Shown here: piece by piece, positions 46,640 to 56,891 of the stretch
How positions within the stretch are numbered: position 1 is the first letter of the stretch
Layout of the letters: each line of letters opens with the position of its first letter
Source of the DNA: Phoronis australis
Lineage: Eukaryota; Phoronida; Phoronidae
Assembly (NCBI GenBank): GCA_002633005.1
Contig: NMRA01000022.1
Coordinates: 1,234,518 to 1,294,517 of the forward strand
DNA: 60,000 nt
Direction of reading: 5' to 3'
Made by a program: the position numbers and the translations under genes
The notes under the pieces: model-generated
What the model was told of the DNA's origin: nothing
Database searches by the model: none
Seen by the model: the letters and a program-made list of their open reading frames with translations, nothing else

Positions 46640-49170
46640 AAGGCGCCAGAACAGACGGGTTTGTGGAGAATGTTGTCCCGTTGTACTCCCCCGATCAATT
46701 CAAGAGCCACTGCCCTATGACAGTTTCTGTTTTTGAGGTACTGCGCAACGACTTGTCATATTGTAGAGCGCGGCTTTCTCTAGCCTAAATTCTTCAGCAA
46801 ATAGAGTTAGATTTTTAGAGCTGAAACATCTACACAGTCTACATTTCTTGTGCTGTCAACAAATCACAAATGCTATGAAACAGAGAGATAAATCATGACA
46901 CAGTTTAAATTTGTAAGTTTTCAGTGTATTGACAGTTCTCGTCAGCTCCTAGCAATAACCAATAAGTACTAGTTGGCCAGTAACCTAAAGCATATCACTT
47001 ACTCATCAGTTGCACTTCTGTGAGCCTGTCTCGTGAAAGTAGTACTAGTACTAACAGTATGGCTGCCCCCACGGTATTTTCAGTGAGCATCGCTTAAGAA
47101 GAACTAAGCACCTGTATTATTGACAGTTTTAGGCGAGAAATGTTTTTTGAAAATGTAAAAACTCGTCCTTTGTATCCAAAAAGCACTACTATCTTCAATA
47201 GTCAAGATTATGCTCCGTGAACAAAATCAACTGTCATTTGATTTCCCTTTCAGTTGCTGTGCCATTGAATAAGCCCCCATTTGGAGTTGGGAAGAACAGT
47301 GTCTCTATAGAAAAAGATTTTGGCCACAGTTTGGGTAATGTCTAACAAGGTATCGTATCGGAGTATGGCAGACCGGATTGACCTATCCAAATGGTCAATG
47401 CACACAGTCTTATATCGTGTGTGTGACATTCTAATCAATCTCCATGGTAAGTGTTGTTACTGCTCTTTAAATATTACACAAGTCATATTAAATACAGTTT
47501 TGGCAATGCATAATGTGTAAATATCAGTAACGATGTTTTATTAATAAATGTTTTTGACTGTCAACAAGAAAATTTCACTGAACATTGTCAGTCACGAATG
47601 TTGTTTTTTCGACATATTTTGTCATAAAAATAATTGTAGATGACGTTATCAAGTGGCCTGGAGGTGGAGACTGGACAAGCTTAGCAAGGGAGCACCAGCG
47701 TATTGCTGGCATTCCAGATGTCATAGGTGCCATAGATGGCACTTATATCATGATCAACGGAGTCAATACGGATACCAGAGCTTCATCCATATGCGGAAAA
47801 GGGTTTCCTACAATGCATCTACAGGTGACGTTTCCATATTTCTAGCTGCTGAATGATGTTCCTACCCATCTTTACCATTATGTAAAGTTTCAATTCTTTT
47901 GAGCTACATCAAACCTTTTTAACTATAAGTAATCTTAATATGTCGGTAATTTATTAAATATACCCTGAAAATGATCACTGAGGGCATAATTTGTCATGTC
48001 CTCAATAGAAAGCTATTTGATCTATTTTTATGAAAATCTGTCATTGAAATCTTACCATACTAAAATGTAAATATATAAGTTGATCAACATCTTTATAGAA
48101 AAACATTTGTCAAGTTTAATGAAGATCCTGCAAGGGGTTATGGAGACCCAGTTTCAGAACTAGGAGCCTCGAAGTAGTTGGGCTCGTCTGAAAATTTGTG
48201 ACAGCTGTAATCCTTTCAATAGGAGCCCATATGCCAATTTTGTAGACGATACAGAGGAGAACGGCAGAAAATATAGTGAATCAGAACTGGATTCTTTTGA
48301 CAAGGCTTTCCAACCTTGTCCCCCAACATTGACAATTAAAAACTATGGATGGTTGTCCACATTGATTGTGTGGCTGGGCACCTTTTTATTTACATGTAAT
48401 TCCGTGTACAAAAATCAGCTATCGATGGATGATAGATGAACTTTCTCCAACTCGTCAATGGCGCAGAAAATCATAGTTTGCAATATTGCTGGTGTCTCTC
48501 ACAAATCTTTGATAGAATTGCTTCATAAATCCACGTTGTTCATTATCTCATTTCTATCCAGGCAATTAACCACATGACTTGGGCGAAAGTCACTAATCGT
48601 AATCATTTGAACTGGTTAGTACTAAAAATGATTTGGGCGTACTATCAATTTAAAGGTTGTCTGCAATAGAAGCTTGCTCTTTGCTCGTCATCTGTGGTTA
48701 TCCTGGATCAGAACACGACAGTCGTGTGTTTCGGAACTCGTCTCTATGTCAATCTTTGGACTCGTTGACTGACAGATTGTCAGCAGAGTACCATTTTATC
48801 GGATACTCCGCATATCAAAGCAAGAACTATATGTTGGATCCGTTTTGCGATAATGGACATCTTACAGAAAAAAGAACTTCAAATTAGCTCATTCAAGAGC
48901 ACGCTTAGCTGTGTGTAGAACGGTCTACAGAACTCCTGAAAGGTAATTAATTTCTTCGACTGAAAGATAGGAAAACGACTGATGAACTAAATATTGTAAG
49001 GTTCACATTCAGTAGCTGTGTTCTGCATAACTTCCGATATAAAGGTGTATGTGAGGAAGATGATGGTGAAGAATGGAATGAGTGTGTAGTGACAGTGATG
49101 GCGAGTGTGATCATATTTCTGGTGGCAATTGTCATGGTGAGACCTTTAAGAAACGCTAGGAAATAGCGCA
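46640..49170 (+). pseudogene. PIF/Harbinger transposase, degenerate (HARBI1-like)
   Basis: Blocks in order on the plus strand are: an N-terminal DGFVENVVPLYSPDQFKSHC (46640-46745); MSNKVSYRSMADRIDLSKWS with HTVLYRVCDILINLHG before GTAAGT (47338-47445); DVIKWPGGGDWTSLAREHQR with GIPDVIGAIDGTYIMING (47640-47830); GYPGSEHDSRVFRNSSLCQS with HFIGYSAYQSKNYMLDP (48690-48845); and RLKDRKTTDELNIVRF with SSCVLHNFRYKGVCEEDD (48955-49065). GAIDGT holds the first catalytic Asp. The second, normally GDSAY, is GYSAY. A frameshift after TEKR and intron-like breaks confirm decay. Harbinger transposases are DDE enzymes that work with a Myb-like partner; no partner was recognised nearby. Confidence 0.85.
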
Positions 49171-49654
49171 TTCCTTGTAAGTAAACGAAATCCTTGAACA
49201 TCAGGTTACAAGCCAATGCCCACACGAACATTGTCCTTCACTTGGTCACCAACATTAGTTTTTATGTTTTGAGTCAGGTATGGTTGACAGTTAATTTTTT
49301 TCTTATTTATCTTGCACATGAACCCATGCCTCCCAAAGCAGAACGTTTCCCTGCTTGTTTAGAAGCATTCCAGGCCTACTTTTCTCTACATTTTTTCTAT
49401 AATTCCTACTTTTTGTCAAGATTTGATGGTGAGTAAATTCGTAAACCTACATGTAACAAAGAAACAGTTAGTTATCAGAACTAAAATAAAGTGCAGTAAT
49501 CATGCTAACTGTATCAGTTAGACGTTCGTGCTGTTGGATTGAACTATGACTCCTCTTTGACACTGGGAACTGGTATTTCAAGACAGACTGCGTGACATTG
49601 ACAGGGGCTGGCCATGAGTATATCTTCAGTTTCTAAAAGGAGAGGAGAACATGG

Positions 49655-49745
49655 AGTTTGCCTGACAAGCCTCGGGATTTTGACGAAATTTACATTAGGG
49701 GTTTTGCCCATGTCATAAACCTGAGACTCGTGTAGGATTCTCTAT
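49655..49745 (+). repeat. dispersed repeat R, 3'-terminal fragment
   Basis: GACAAGCCTCGGGATTTTGA through AACCTGAGACTCGTGTAGGA, then TTCTCT: the terminal about 90 bp of repeat R only. Confidence 0.75.
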
Positions 49746-50007
49746 AAACGAAACATCGAATATTGTTGTATAAGCTGCCATGACTTAACACATAATCATT
49801 CCATAAAATTTTGTTCTGCACTCGTACAACGTTTCATACTTAACAAAACCACTACAAGGAGTTTACAGTCAACTTATATATAACAAAGAGTGAAATGCAA
49901 GCGGTACTTCGCGCATTCCCATAAGAAGGAGATCTAAGATATGACAGGTACTAGAAGTAACTTTAACCAAATTGTTTGTGAAAAATTATTTGTTTTCGAT
50001 ACTTCAT

Positions 50008-51991
50008 TTAATAAACTATAGATCCACAAAAATCGGCGCATGGGATTTCAAAGTCTGGCTTTGTGGGTGAATTTACCAATATCCACGATTTGTACACGAT
50101 CCCTACGGATGTGCTATTTCCTAACAGAGAATCTTTCTTATCTGTCCAAAAACTAGGATCATTGTGAACCTGATGTAAAGTATTTTGAATCCGATTCACT
50201 GACTAACAGCAAACTGCAAATTTTGAGGGGTGGTAACTGAACTGATTTTCAGGTAAAATACACTGAAACGTACCCACAGCTTTTACTTTCTAGCTGTGTA
50301 GGACTGTTATTTGCTGCAAATAAATAACGGGTTGATTCAACCTCGGTCAACAAATTAATGCAGCAATTCTATAGAAAAAGCCTAAAAACAAACAGTTGAG
50401 TTTGTAAAAACGTTATCACAAAATCTGTAAAAATACATTCTTACATCATTTATTCAATATGTGGCCCAAGAGGTGCAACTTTTTTCATTTCTGAGCATGA
50501 ATGAAGACGTGTTGCTTACGCATCAACTGACCCTAGCCAATAGAATAAAAACGTGTTTATCGAATTTTTATGACTACTTTATTAACTCAATTAGCGTTTG
50601 TTGTAATAATTTACTATTTGCCATTATACATGTATTTTCTGGACAACAGAATATATATGCCCCGTGAGAATTGTCCGATCCGCTACAAAAACTTTACACA
50701 AAACACCACGATGGAATATCAAAAACGGAGTAACAGTTTGTCACAACATTTTTTCCATTTAAGAACTCTTGAGGTTTATATTCATAAAAGTTCCAATTTT
50801 GATGGCTCTTCAAACAGAAGGGGACCATTTTAACAAGAAATTTCTAATAAAGTTTTAGTGTTCGCGAAGCTGCGAAGCATGCCCTTGGACAAATTTTCAT
50901 ATGACTCTGATCTGCAATTTCTGGGATATGACATTGTGAAAACAGCCAAATTTGGGCATTTCCCTAAGGTCCCACTTAACGATGTAAGCATTTCTTGAAC
51001 GCGTGGAATCCAAATGTTTGTTATACGTGGCAACCAATAACATACTCACAATTTCTGCACTCTACAGGTGTAGACATCTTTGTTGCTAAAAGAAAAGTGT
51101 AGACCAATTGAACATCAAAATCTCTACTAACATTTTCTCGTGACATTTATATTAAATAATAATAATAAACATATGGCACACTTAATTTCAAGTAGTTTAG
51201 AATCTCATAAAACCACTTACGCTCTTGATAACCACTTTCTTCGGCATGTTTTCTAATTTCTTTAATCAACTCTGTATCTGCAAAGAGACATCAAGTACAA
51301 AACAATTGAAAGTAAATCAAAGTATTCGTGTAAACTATCACTGAAAATGAATGTAGTTTCAATTCTGTCATAACGCTCTGTGCATACAGTTCATAAACTT
51401 TTACGTATTAGCTTCACAACATACACAATCATATACAGTTCAGTTCTAAACTATAAACCAATCACGAACTTGGCAATAAACATTAATGACTACCATCAAA
51501 AAGCAAAAGTTTACCTGACACCGCACTTAAGACAGCACGTTATGCTTTCTGTAAACAAAACAACAAGATGACATTTTAGGACAGTGCTTCCGACTATGAA
51601 ATTGGTGGAAAAGACTTTCTAGATTAATATAATAATCATTTATCGTATTTGAAGCGACAAGCTTCAGGAAAAAGACATTTGATTAAGCGCAATAACATAC
51701 CTCCTGCTCTCACCCTCTCTGCAGTGAACATGCCAAATTCACATTTAAGAACTACGCAGTTTGGGTAAGTGATGGTGACTGTTTGCCAATACTTGAAAAT
51801 AATGAACAAATGCATGTGTAGTTATACACCGGCCAATACAAGCATATTAATGTTCAATAGTTAGTAATACATCAACCACTCACGCCTCCAAAATGCCCAG
51901 TTACGTGCAATGATTTCAACAGTGATATACAGGTCATTTGTGCAAGCATTGACTACAGTACATGTACATGGGTCGCCAACTTTAACATTGT
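50008..51991 (-). CDS. unrecognised gene, last four exons
   Basis: Four minus-strand exons fit together: 51991-51884, 51778-51701, 51277-51221 and 50198-50008. All junctions are GT-AG and all introns are phase 1. The joined protein reads DNVKVGDPCTCTVVNACTND, then NWAFWRLTITYPNCVVLKCE, FGMFTAERVRAGDTELIKEI and RKHAEESGYQELNRIQNTLH, ending ADFCGSIVY before TAA. The visible part has about 144 residues with seven cysteines concentrated at both ends. A phase-1 series is usual for shuffled extracellular modules, so a secreted or surface protein is plausible. I do not recognise the family. The upstream part lies beyond 51991, and the first acceptor (GCATGTAAG) is weak. Confidence 0.6.
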
Positions 51992-52242
51992 CTTACATGC
52001 TATTCTTAAAGAGTTCCCATCATGACCCTGTGTCTTAAAAAGGAATTTTATTGACATCTTAAGAGAGTTAATAGCTCTTAGTACACATGTTGCTAAGAAA
52101 AAATCAAAAATTTCAAAAAAGTATTTATTTTTATGTTATCGGGTTTGTGCGTAATGGAGGAAACCTTCTCCGCCGTTGTTGTTTTTACCAGTACCATGCT
52201 GAGGAGTTGAGGAAAGTCCGCTGAGAGCCGCCTTTTTCAGAC

Positions 52243-52515
52243 ATGAAAAGGTGCTTTTGTGGAGACTGTGGTAACAACAACTTGACTGAGAACGCCGCTG
52301 TGTTCAAATTTCCTAAATACGTGAAAGTTGCACAGAAATGACATCCGTTTGTGCGCCGCACGACAGAGTGGAATGTCAGTGTGGAACATGCGATTCAGTC
52401 GGGAACCACACTTTTTTCGGCATATTCCAAAGAATCGTGTTTCGACCACACAAAAAGCGGCATTACGAGGAAGGACTCGCCACCTTGTAACTGCATTTGC
52501 AAATCTTATAAATAA
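52243..52515 (+). pseudogene. THAP-domain pseudogene
   Basis: After CTTTTTCAG, an ATG frame reads MKRCFCGDCGNNNLTENAAV, FKFPKYVKVAQK, then TGA, then HPFVRRTTEWNVSV and later SAYSKESCFDHTK. Cys-x-x-Cys, FKFPK, a W-rich middle and a C/SxxF-like end match a THAP zinc finger. TGA (52339-52341) stands where THAP proteins usually have a Trp (TGG). The closing CSxHF is damaged. Confidence 0.5.
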
Positions 52516-52758
52516 CGAACAAACTAATTCCATTCTAGGATGAATGATGCCAGGCCCTCGACCGCGGCCCAGATCGAGTGCTACTACATGTACACGTAAG
52601 CTTATGCATTGTGTTTAGACCGTGCTTATTACACTGTACATCATGGCAATAGTGAATACGAATAATCCAGAGTTACTGTCGCCTTTGCCAGTGATAATTA
52701 AGAGTCTATCTTGTGAATGAATATTGACCACTCCTTGGTTCAAATGGATGTGGCTCAC

Positions 52759-52968
52759 ACATGTCTGCAGCATTTCTCGTTCAAGTGGGTCGAATTCATA
52801 CGGCCTCAAAGCCGACGAAATTTTGCTAAGTGGGACATCGAATTCATTGTCTGATTCTTCAAGTACTTGAGTATGATGCCCGTGTCCATTCTTCTCTCTG
52901 TATGCATAATGATTGTCCAGTTCTCGCTCAAAATCGTCCTCGTCTTCTGACCTGCTGTGTTCCTCCAT
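52759..52968 (-). CDS. acidic first exon, unassigned
   Basis: An ATG in good context (TTGCAATGG) opens 70 codons: MEEHSRSEDEDDFERELDN, later EESDNEFDVPLSKISSALRP and YEFDPLEREMLQTC, ending at TGT|GTGAGC in phase 0. An acidic N-terminus followed by a PYxFxP-like motif recalls the start of animal proteins that carry a P2X7-type C-terminal domain. The domain itself was not found downstream on this strand. Confidence 0.35.
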
Positions 52969-53371
52969 TGCAATCGATTGTCAAGTGACCAGCCATCTTC
53001 CACCTATTGCATCATTTGGCGGGAAACTTAAGAATTGAAAAATTCGCTACTTTTTAGCCTAAAAAGTGCTTAGTTAGTTAGATTTTATGGTATTCGTTTC
53101 ATAGTAGCTAACTGAAACCTCAAACACTAAGACAATGCATGGTGGAAACTCTTTAAAGTGTAATTTGCAAGGTCCAATGGTGCTAGATTGTTGCAATATC
53201 TTCAATGTATTGCTATTTGGATGTGTTTTATTCAAATTATCGTATAATTGTATCTTAAGTTATTTTAAAAAAGCGAAAAGTGGACCTTTGACACCGTGAC
53301 GTGGTGTTGGGAACACAAACCAGGTCATGTCCCACAATGAAGTTCACCGCCATTATATATCACAGTGCGTA

Positions 53372-53602
53372 CAGTGCTGATCGAATCCAATGTCCTATCG
53401 AACGAACTTCAGCCTCAGTCAGGCCTCGGGTGACCTTCAACCGGAGTGAGGTCAGGCTTCGCCCGGACGCGTTCTGAACTCGGTTGGGTTGTGACTCACC
53501 CTAAGACTGGCCTAGGTTGNCCTCGGTCCAACCGCGGTTTGGAACCCGTATCCGGACGCGGCCTAGCCGCGTTCGATAGGACGTTGGATTCGATCAGCAC
53601 TG
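53372..53602. mobile_element. 231-bp TA-flanked MITE
   Basis: CAGTGCTGATCGAATCCAAT plus GTCCTATCGAACG (53372 on) is repeated inverted at the right end to 53602 with one mismatch in 33 bp. Both sides are TA (53370-53371, 53603-53604), as for Tc1/mariner-type insertion. The inside is GC-rich, has no gene and holds one undetermined base (53520). Confidence 0.9.
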
Positions 53603-53699
53603 TACACGACGAAAAAGGACAATGCAATCTTAGCGTTTTAGGAATGGTACATCGGTGTGTGTGCGCTAACTGTTCTAGCACCACCCAGGTGGAAGGTGT

Positions 53700-54300
53700 G
53701 AGCCCATTTAAATTCTAAAAAGACCAGCATCTGGCCGCGTAATGGCACGTTTTCGTGTGCACTGCTCGTCTTTGGAAAACGACTGTCAAGTCAGCCATTT
53801 GTCGGAACCAAAATATTCTCCGACCTTTTGAGGGGGGCTGCTTCGACGACAAACACATCATGAAGGTTGAAGCTGGTCTTATAGAAAGGTGAGTTACCTT
53901 GATAATTTTGATATCTAAGAATTCATGACGCTTCCGCAGTGCCTGAACAATAACGATCTTTTTTCACAATCACCATTGATAGTTCTCAGGTGTTTAAAAT
54001 CTGTTTTTCCGTGAAAGATTTAGTTATAAATGGATTAGTTAAACTAAAAGCCACAACAAAGAAAGCTGATCTCAAAAGATTCGTGTATTTTGAAAAGAAT
54101 GCAGACCATGAATAAAGTAAAACACTATGGTAACTCAATTCCGAGGTTTTGATTTACTATTCTGCTTCGAAAAAACGGGATTAAAATCTAGTTTTGGCAT
54201 TTGCTTGGAGGTTATAAAAGTAGACGATTACTCTGGATTCAAAATGATTTCTTTTTTTACTTTTGAATTGCTGCTGTTGTGTTTTTCAAAGTATGCAAAT
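53700..54300. other. no gene recognised
   Basis: A consensus splice donor (GAAAG|GTGAGT, plus strand, near 53889) follows a short open stretch, but no protein family could be recognised. Confidence 0.35.
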
Positions 54301-54317
54301 GAAGTACCTTGCACTTA

Positions 54318-54506
54318 GTGCGGAACAAAAGCGAAGCTGCAGATCTTGAAATTCGCATAGAAATTAATGTCCCTCCAATGCCATCTGCTGGTGCTCCAGA
54401 TGTGTTCAAGGAGGATGCCGTGGCACACATGAGGTTCCTTTATCCAGATAAATTCAGGCTGCTTTGTCAATGGACAGAAATGGAATTTCTCTCCGTCACA
54501 TATTAG
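54318..54506 (+). CDS. unrecognised short ORF or exon
   Basis: The frame after CTTGCACTTAG reads RNKSEAADLEIRIEINVPPM, then DVFKEDAVAHMRFLYPDKF, and stops at TAG. Composition looks protein-like, but no domain is recognisable. It may be an exon of a transposon-related gene. Confidence 0.25.
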   Translation: MRNKSEAADLEIRIEINVPPMPSAGAPDVFKEDAVAHMRFLYPDKFRLLCQWTEMEFLSVTY

Positions 54507-54673
54507 TCACTACCAATGTTTTCAGAGATTACATTTTGTTAGTGGTACAGATAGCAATGCCAGAGTGTTTAAAGTACCAGTACTGGAAATTGTGAAAAGC
54601 TTTTGTGTGTGGCATTTGGCTGTCCCGTTTGTATAGATAAACCCAGTGATATACTATGTTCTTATATTGAAAC

Positions 54674-54805
54674 CAGTGGCGGATTTAGAGGGGGCCATGC
54701 CCCCTCCCTAAAATTCTCCCAGATTCCATTTGACAGTTCGGGGGTGCGTATGTCTGACGGGCAAAATCCTGCCCCCCCTAACTCAAAATCCTGGATCCGC
54801 CCCTG
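54674..54805. mobile_element. 132-bp TIR element, CAGTGGCGGAT ends
   Basis: The left end CAGTGGCGGATTTAGAGGGG and the inverted right end CAGGGGCGGATCCAGGATTT are clear imperfect terminal repeats with G/C runs inside. The right end appears again just after the scaffold gap at 55725-55766, in the second copy of this locus. Confidence 0.75.
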
Positions 54806-55138
54806 GAAGTATTTCAATGTTTCTTCAATACAATGACTATAATTATTGTTTCATAGCTTTTTAGGTATATTTGATTTGCTCTTAACTGTTGCTGTCCCAT
54901 ACAGTGGATCGGTATAGGAAAACTTTCTTAAGTGGGGGTGAAAGGTAACTGTTTGTGGCGTCAGTCCTTTCGTGCGACAATATCATCCAAATTGTACACA
55001 GAATAATCACTTGCACAGCATTCGAACATTTTCTTGGGAACTTTTGAGTGAGTGGTACAACCACTCCCTCCATATTTCCCACAGCCTACACATGCGCATG
55101 CTTTTTGTGTTTTCTTACCATGTCATTGACATTTAAAG
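54780..55138 (+). repeat. 359-bp block, version 1
   Basis: It is identical to 55741-56099 except for five single-base differences that I could see, with no indels (constant offset of 961). The two blocks lie on either side of the THAP exon and the gap. The content is non-coding as far as can be seen. Confidence 0.95.
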
Positions 55139-55256
55139 GCGAAGGCAACCTTTTTCCATGTCATTTTGAGCTAAAATAAGGTTGGTTGGTTATCCTAGAC
55201 ATATTTTTCACTTAATTACAGATTTTCGTAATTTTATTAATTATTCGTCCGCTTTT

Positions 55257-55293
55257 CCGGAAGTGACGTTTTAGGAGGCAAGTGCTTCCCGCC
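55257..55293 (+). promoter_or_regulatory. ETS- and E2F-like promoter sites of the THAP gene
   Basis: CCGGAAGTGACG (55257-55268) matches an ETS site joined to a CRE-like half site. TTCCCGCC (55286-55293) matches an E2F site. They lie 109-145 bp upstream of the THAP ATG, a common arrangement in TATA-less animal promoters. Function is inference. Confidence 0.5.
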
Positions 55294-55401
55294 AATTTCT
55301 TTTCACATAGTCTGACTGTGAGAGCTGCCGAGTCAGTCATTGTTCTACCTCGGTTGTGTTAAGTTCCGTCGTCGTTCGCTTTCATTTACTAGTCAGTCAA
55401 C

Positions 55402-55674
55402 ATGCCACACTGTTGCTGCGTACCGGGATGTAGTAATTATCGGCTCACGCGCGCTTTGGGAGTGCCTTTGCATCGCTTTCCGATGGATGACACACTTCGC
55501 CGTACTTGGCTCGTTCGTGTGAAGAACGCAGCGTTACCCGTCCACGCAACGTACAAAGCAGTGGAGAATTACCGTGTGTGTGGCAAGCACTTTCTGCCGT
55601 CCGATTACGAAAGGGATTTGTACGCTGAACTGATGAAGGTCCCCGCGAAACAACGCTTGAAGAAGGATGCCATT
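55402..55674 (+). CDS. THAP-domain protein, N-terminal part (cut by gap)
   Basis: ATG at 55402 (context TCAACATGC) opens MPHCCCVPGCSNYRLTRALG, then VPLHRFPMDDTLRRTWLVRV and VCGKHFLPSDYERDL. This is a complete C2CH THAP zinc finger core: the CVPGC pair, HRFP, the invariant Trp and C-x2-H in CGKHF. It continues to RLKKDAI, exactly where the usual Ala-Val-Pro-type end of the domain begins, and there the scaffold gap cuts it. THAP proteins bind specific DNA through this finger; many are related to P-element-type transposases. What follows the finger is unknown because the sequence is missing. Confidence 0.9.
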
Positions 55675-55724
55675 NNNNNNNNNNNNNNNNNNNNNNNNNN
55701 NNNNNNNNNNNNNNNNNNNNNNNN
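55675..55724. other. assembly gap (50 N)
   Basis: A run of exactly 50 N directly after the THAP reading frame, followed by a C-homopolymer and the right end of a TIR element. The frame reading across the gap into the C-run is meaningless. Confidence 0.98.
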
Positions 55725-55740
55725 CCCCCCCCCCCCCCCT

Positions 55741-56099
55741 AACTCAAAATCCTGGATCCGCCCCTGGAAGTATTTCAATGTTTCTTCAATACAATGACTA
55801 TAATTATTGTGTCATAGCTTTTTAGGTATATTTGATTTGCACTTAACTGTTGCTGTCCCATACAGTGGATCGGTATAGGAAAACGTTCTTAAGTGGGGGT
55901 GAAAGGTAACTGTTTGTGGCGTCAGTCCTTTCGTGCGACAATATCATCCAAATTGTACACAGAATAATCACTTGCACAGCATTCGAACATTTTCTTGGGA
56001 ACTTTTGAGTGAGTGGTACAAGCACTCCCTCCATATTTCCCACAGCCTACACATGCGCATGCTTTTTGTGTTTTCTTGCCATGTCATTGACATTTAAAG
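55741..56099 (+). repeat. 359-bp block, version 2
   Basis: Second version of 54780-55138 (about 1.4% different, no gaps). After it the sequence continues as CTATTGCATACTGG, whereas version 1 continues into the THAP promoter. Confidence 0.95.
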
Positions 56100-56172
56100 C
56101 TATTGCATACTGGATCTTTTGGGTTGAGATTCAGTGGTTGCTGTGTCGTAATAGTTGATATTTCATTGAAGT

Positions 56173-56311
56173 ACAGTAGAACTCGCTATGTTGGGTCCAG
56201 TGAGACTGAGATATTTCATCAAAGTCAGAGTTATTTGGAGGCGTTACTGCGGAATTAAAGCTAACCTTTCTAAAGTTCCCATTGAATCACTACCAATTAA
56301 GAGAGTTCTAC
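56173..56311. mobile_element. probable Tc1/mariner-type MITE
   Basis: CAGTAGAACTCGC at the left and the inverted CAGTAGAACTCTC at the right, about 140 bp apart, with TA at the left flank and CA at the right. CAGTxGAACxTC ends are common in short mariner/pogo-derived MITEs. The plus-strand open frame here is not a gene. Confidence 0.6.
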
Positions 56312-56891
56312 TGCATAAGAAGAGGACACTAGATTCAGTCTCGACCTCAGACAATGGCCCAGATTTAAAACTTTTTTTATGTAACAGCCATACAGTTCAA
56401 TTTGTTCGCTTCAAGCACACAAAGTGAACTCCAATGAGACCAATTCTTCTGCTTACCTAGATAAACCATAAGTTTAAATGATGTTGAGTTTAGAGGTTTA
56501 TAATGTAGTTCTAGTTAAATTACACTTGTCATGACCATGTTATTGTAAGTAACCAGATTGATGACCATCAATAAAGGATGCTCTCTGTGTCAATTATTTA
56601 CCATTCTGAAACCACAGAAGTCTATTCATGGAATGTCAACTTCAATTCCGTGCCGCTGAGGTTGCGCTGCGATTGCATTCGTTTGTTACGATGTTTGTTC
56701 TTTCTATGGAATTTGTCACTACAAGTTTTTGAAACTCATCCGAATTACATAAGGCTAGTCCCCGAGTCATAAACTTTAATAATAGAATACATAGGTCATG
56801 TGCAGGAGCTGGCATTCCAGGGCTAAGACATTTGTTGATGTCTATAAATGGATGAAACTATTAAGAAAATCCATGAAACTCAAAGTCCTCT

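Noticed and set aside
54882-56043. Two near-identical 66-codon minus-strand frames
   Set aside because: They are the same sequence in the two versions of the 359-bp block, with no recognisable domain. A Cys-rich reading in another frame ends at a stop.
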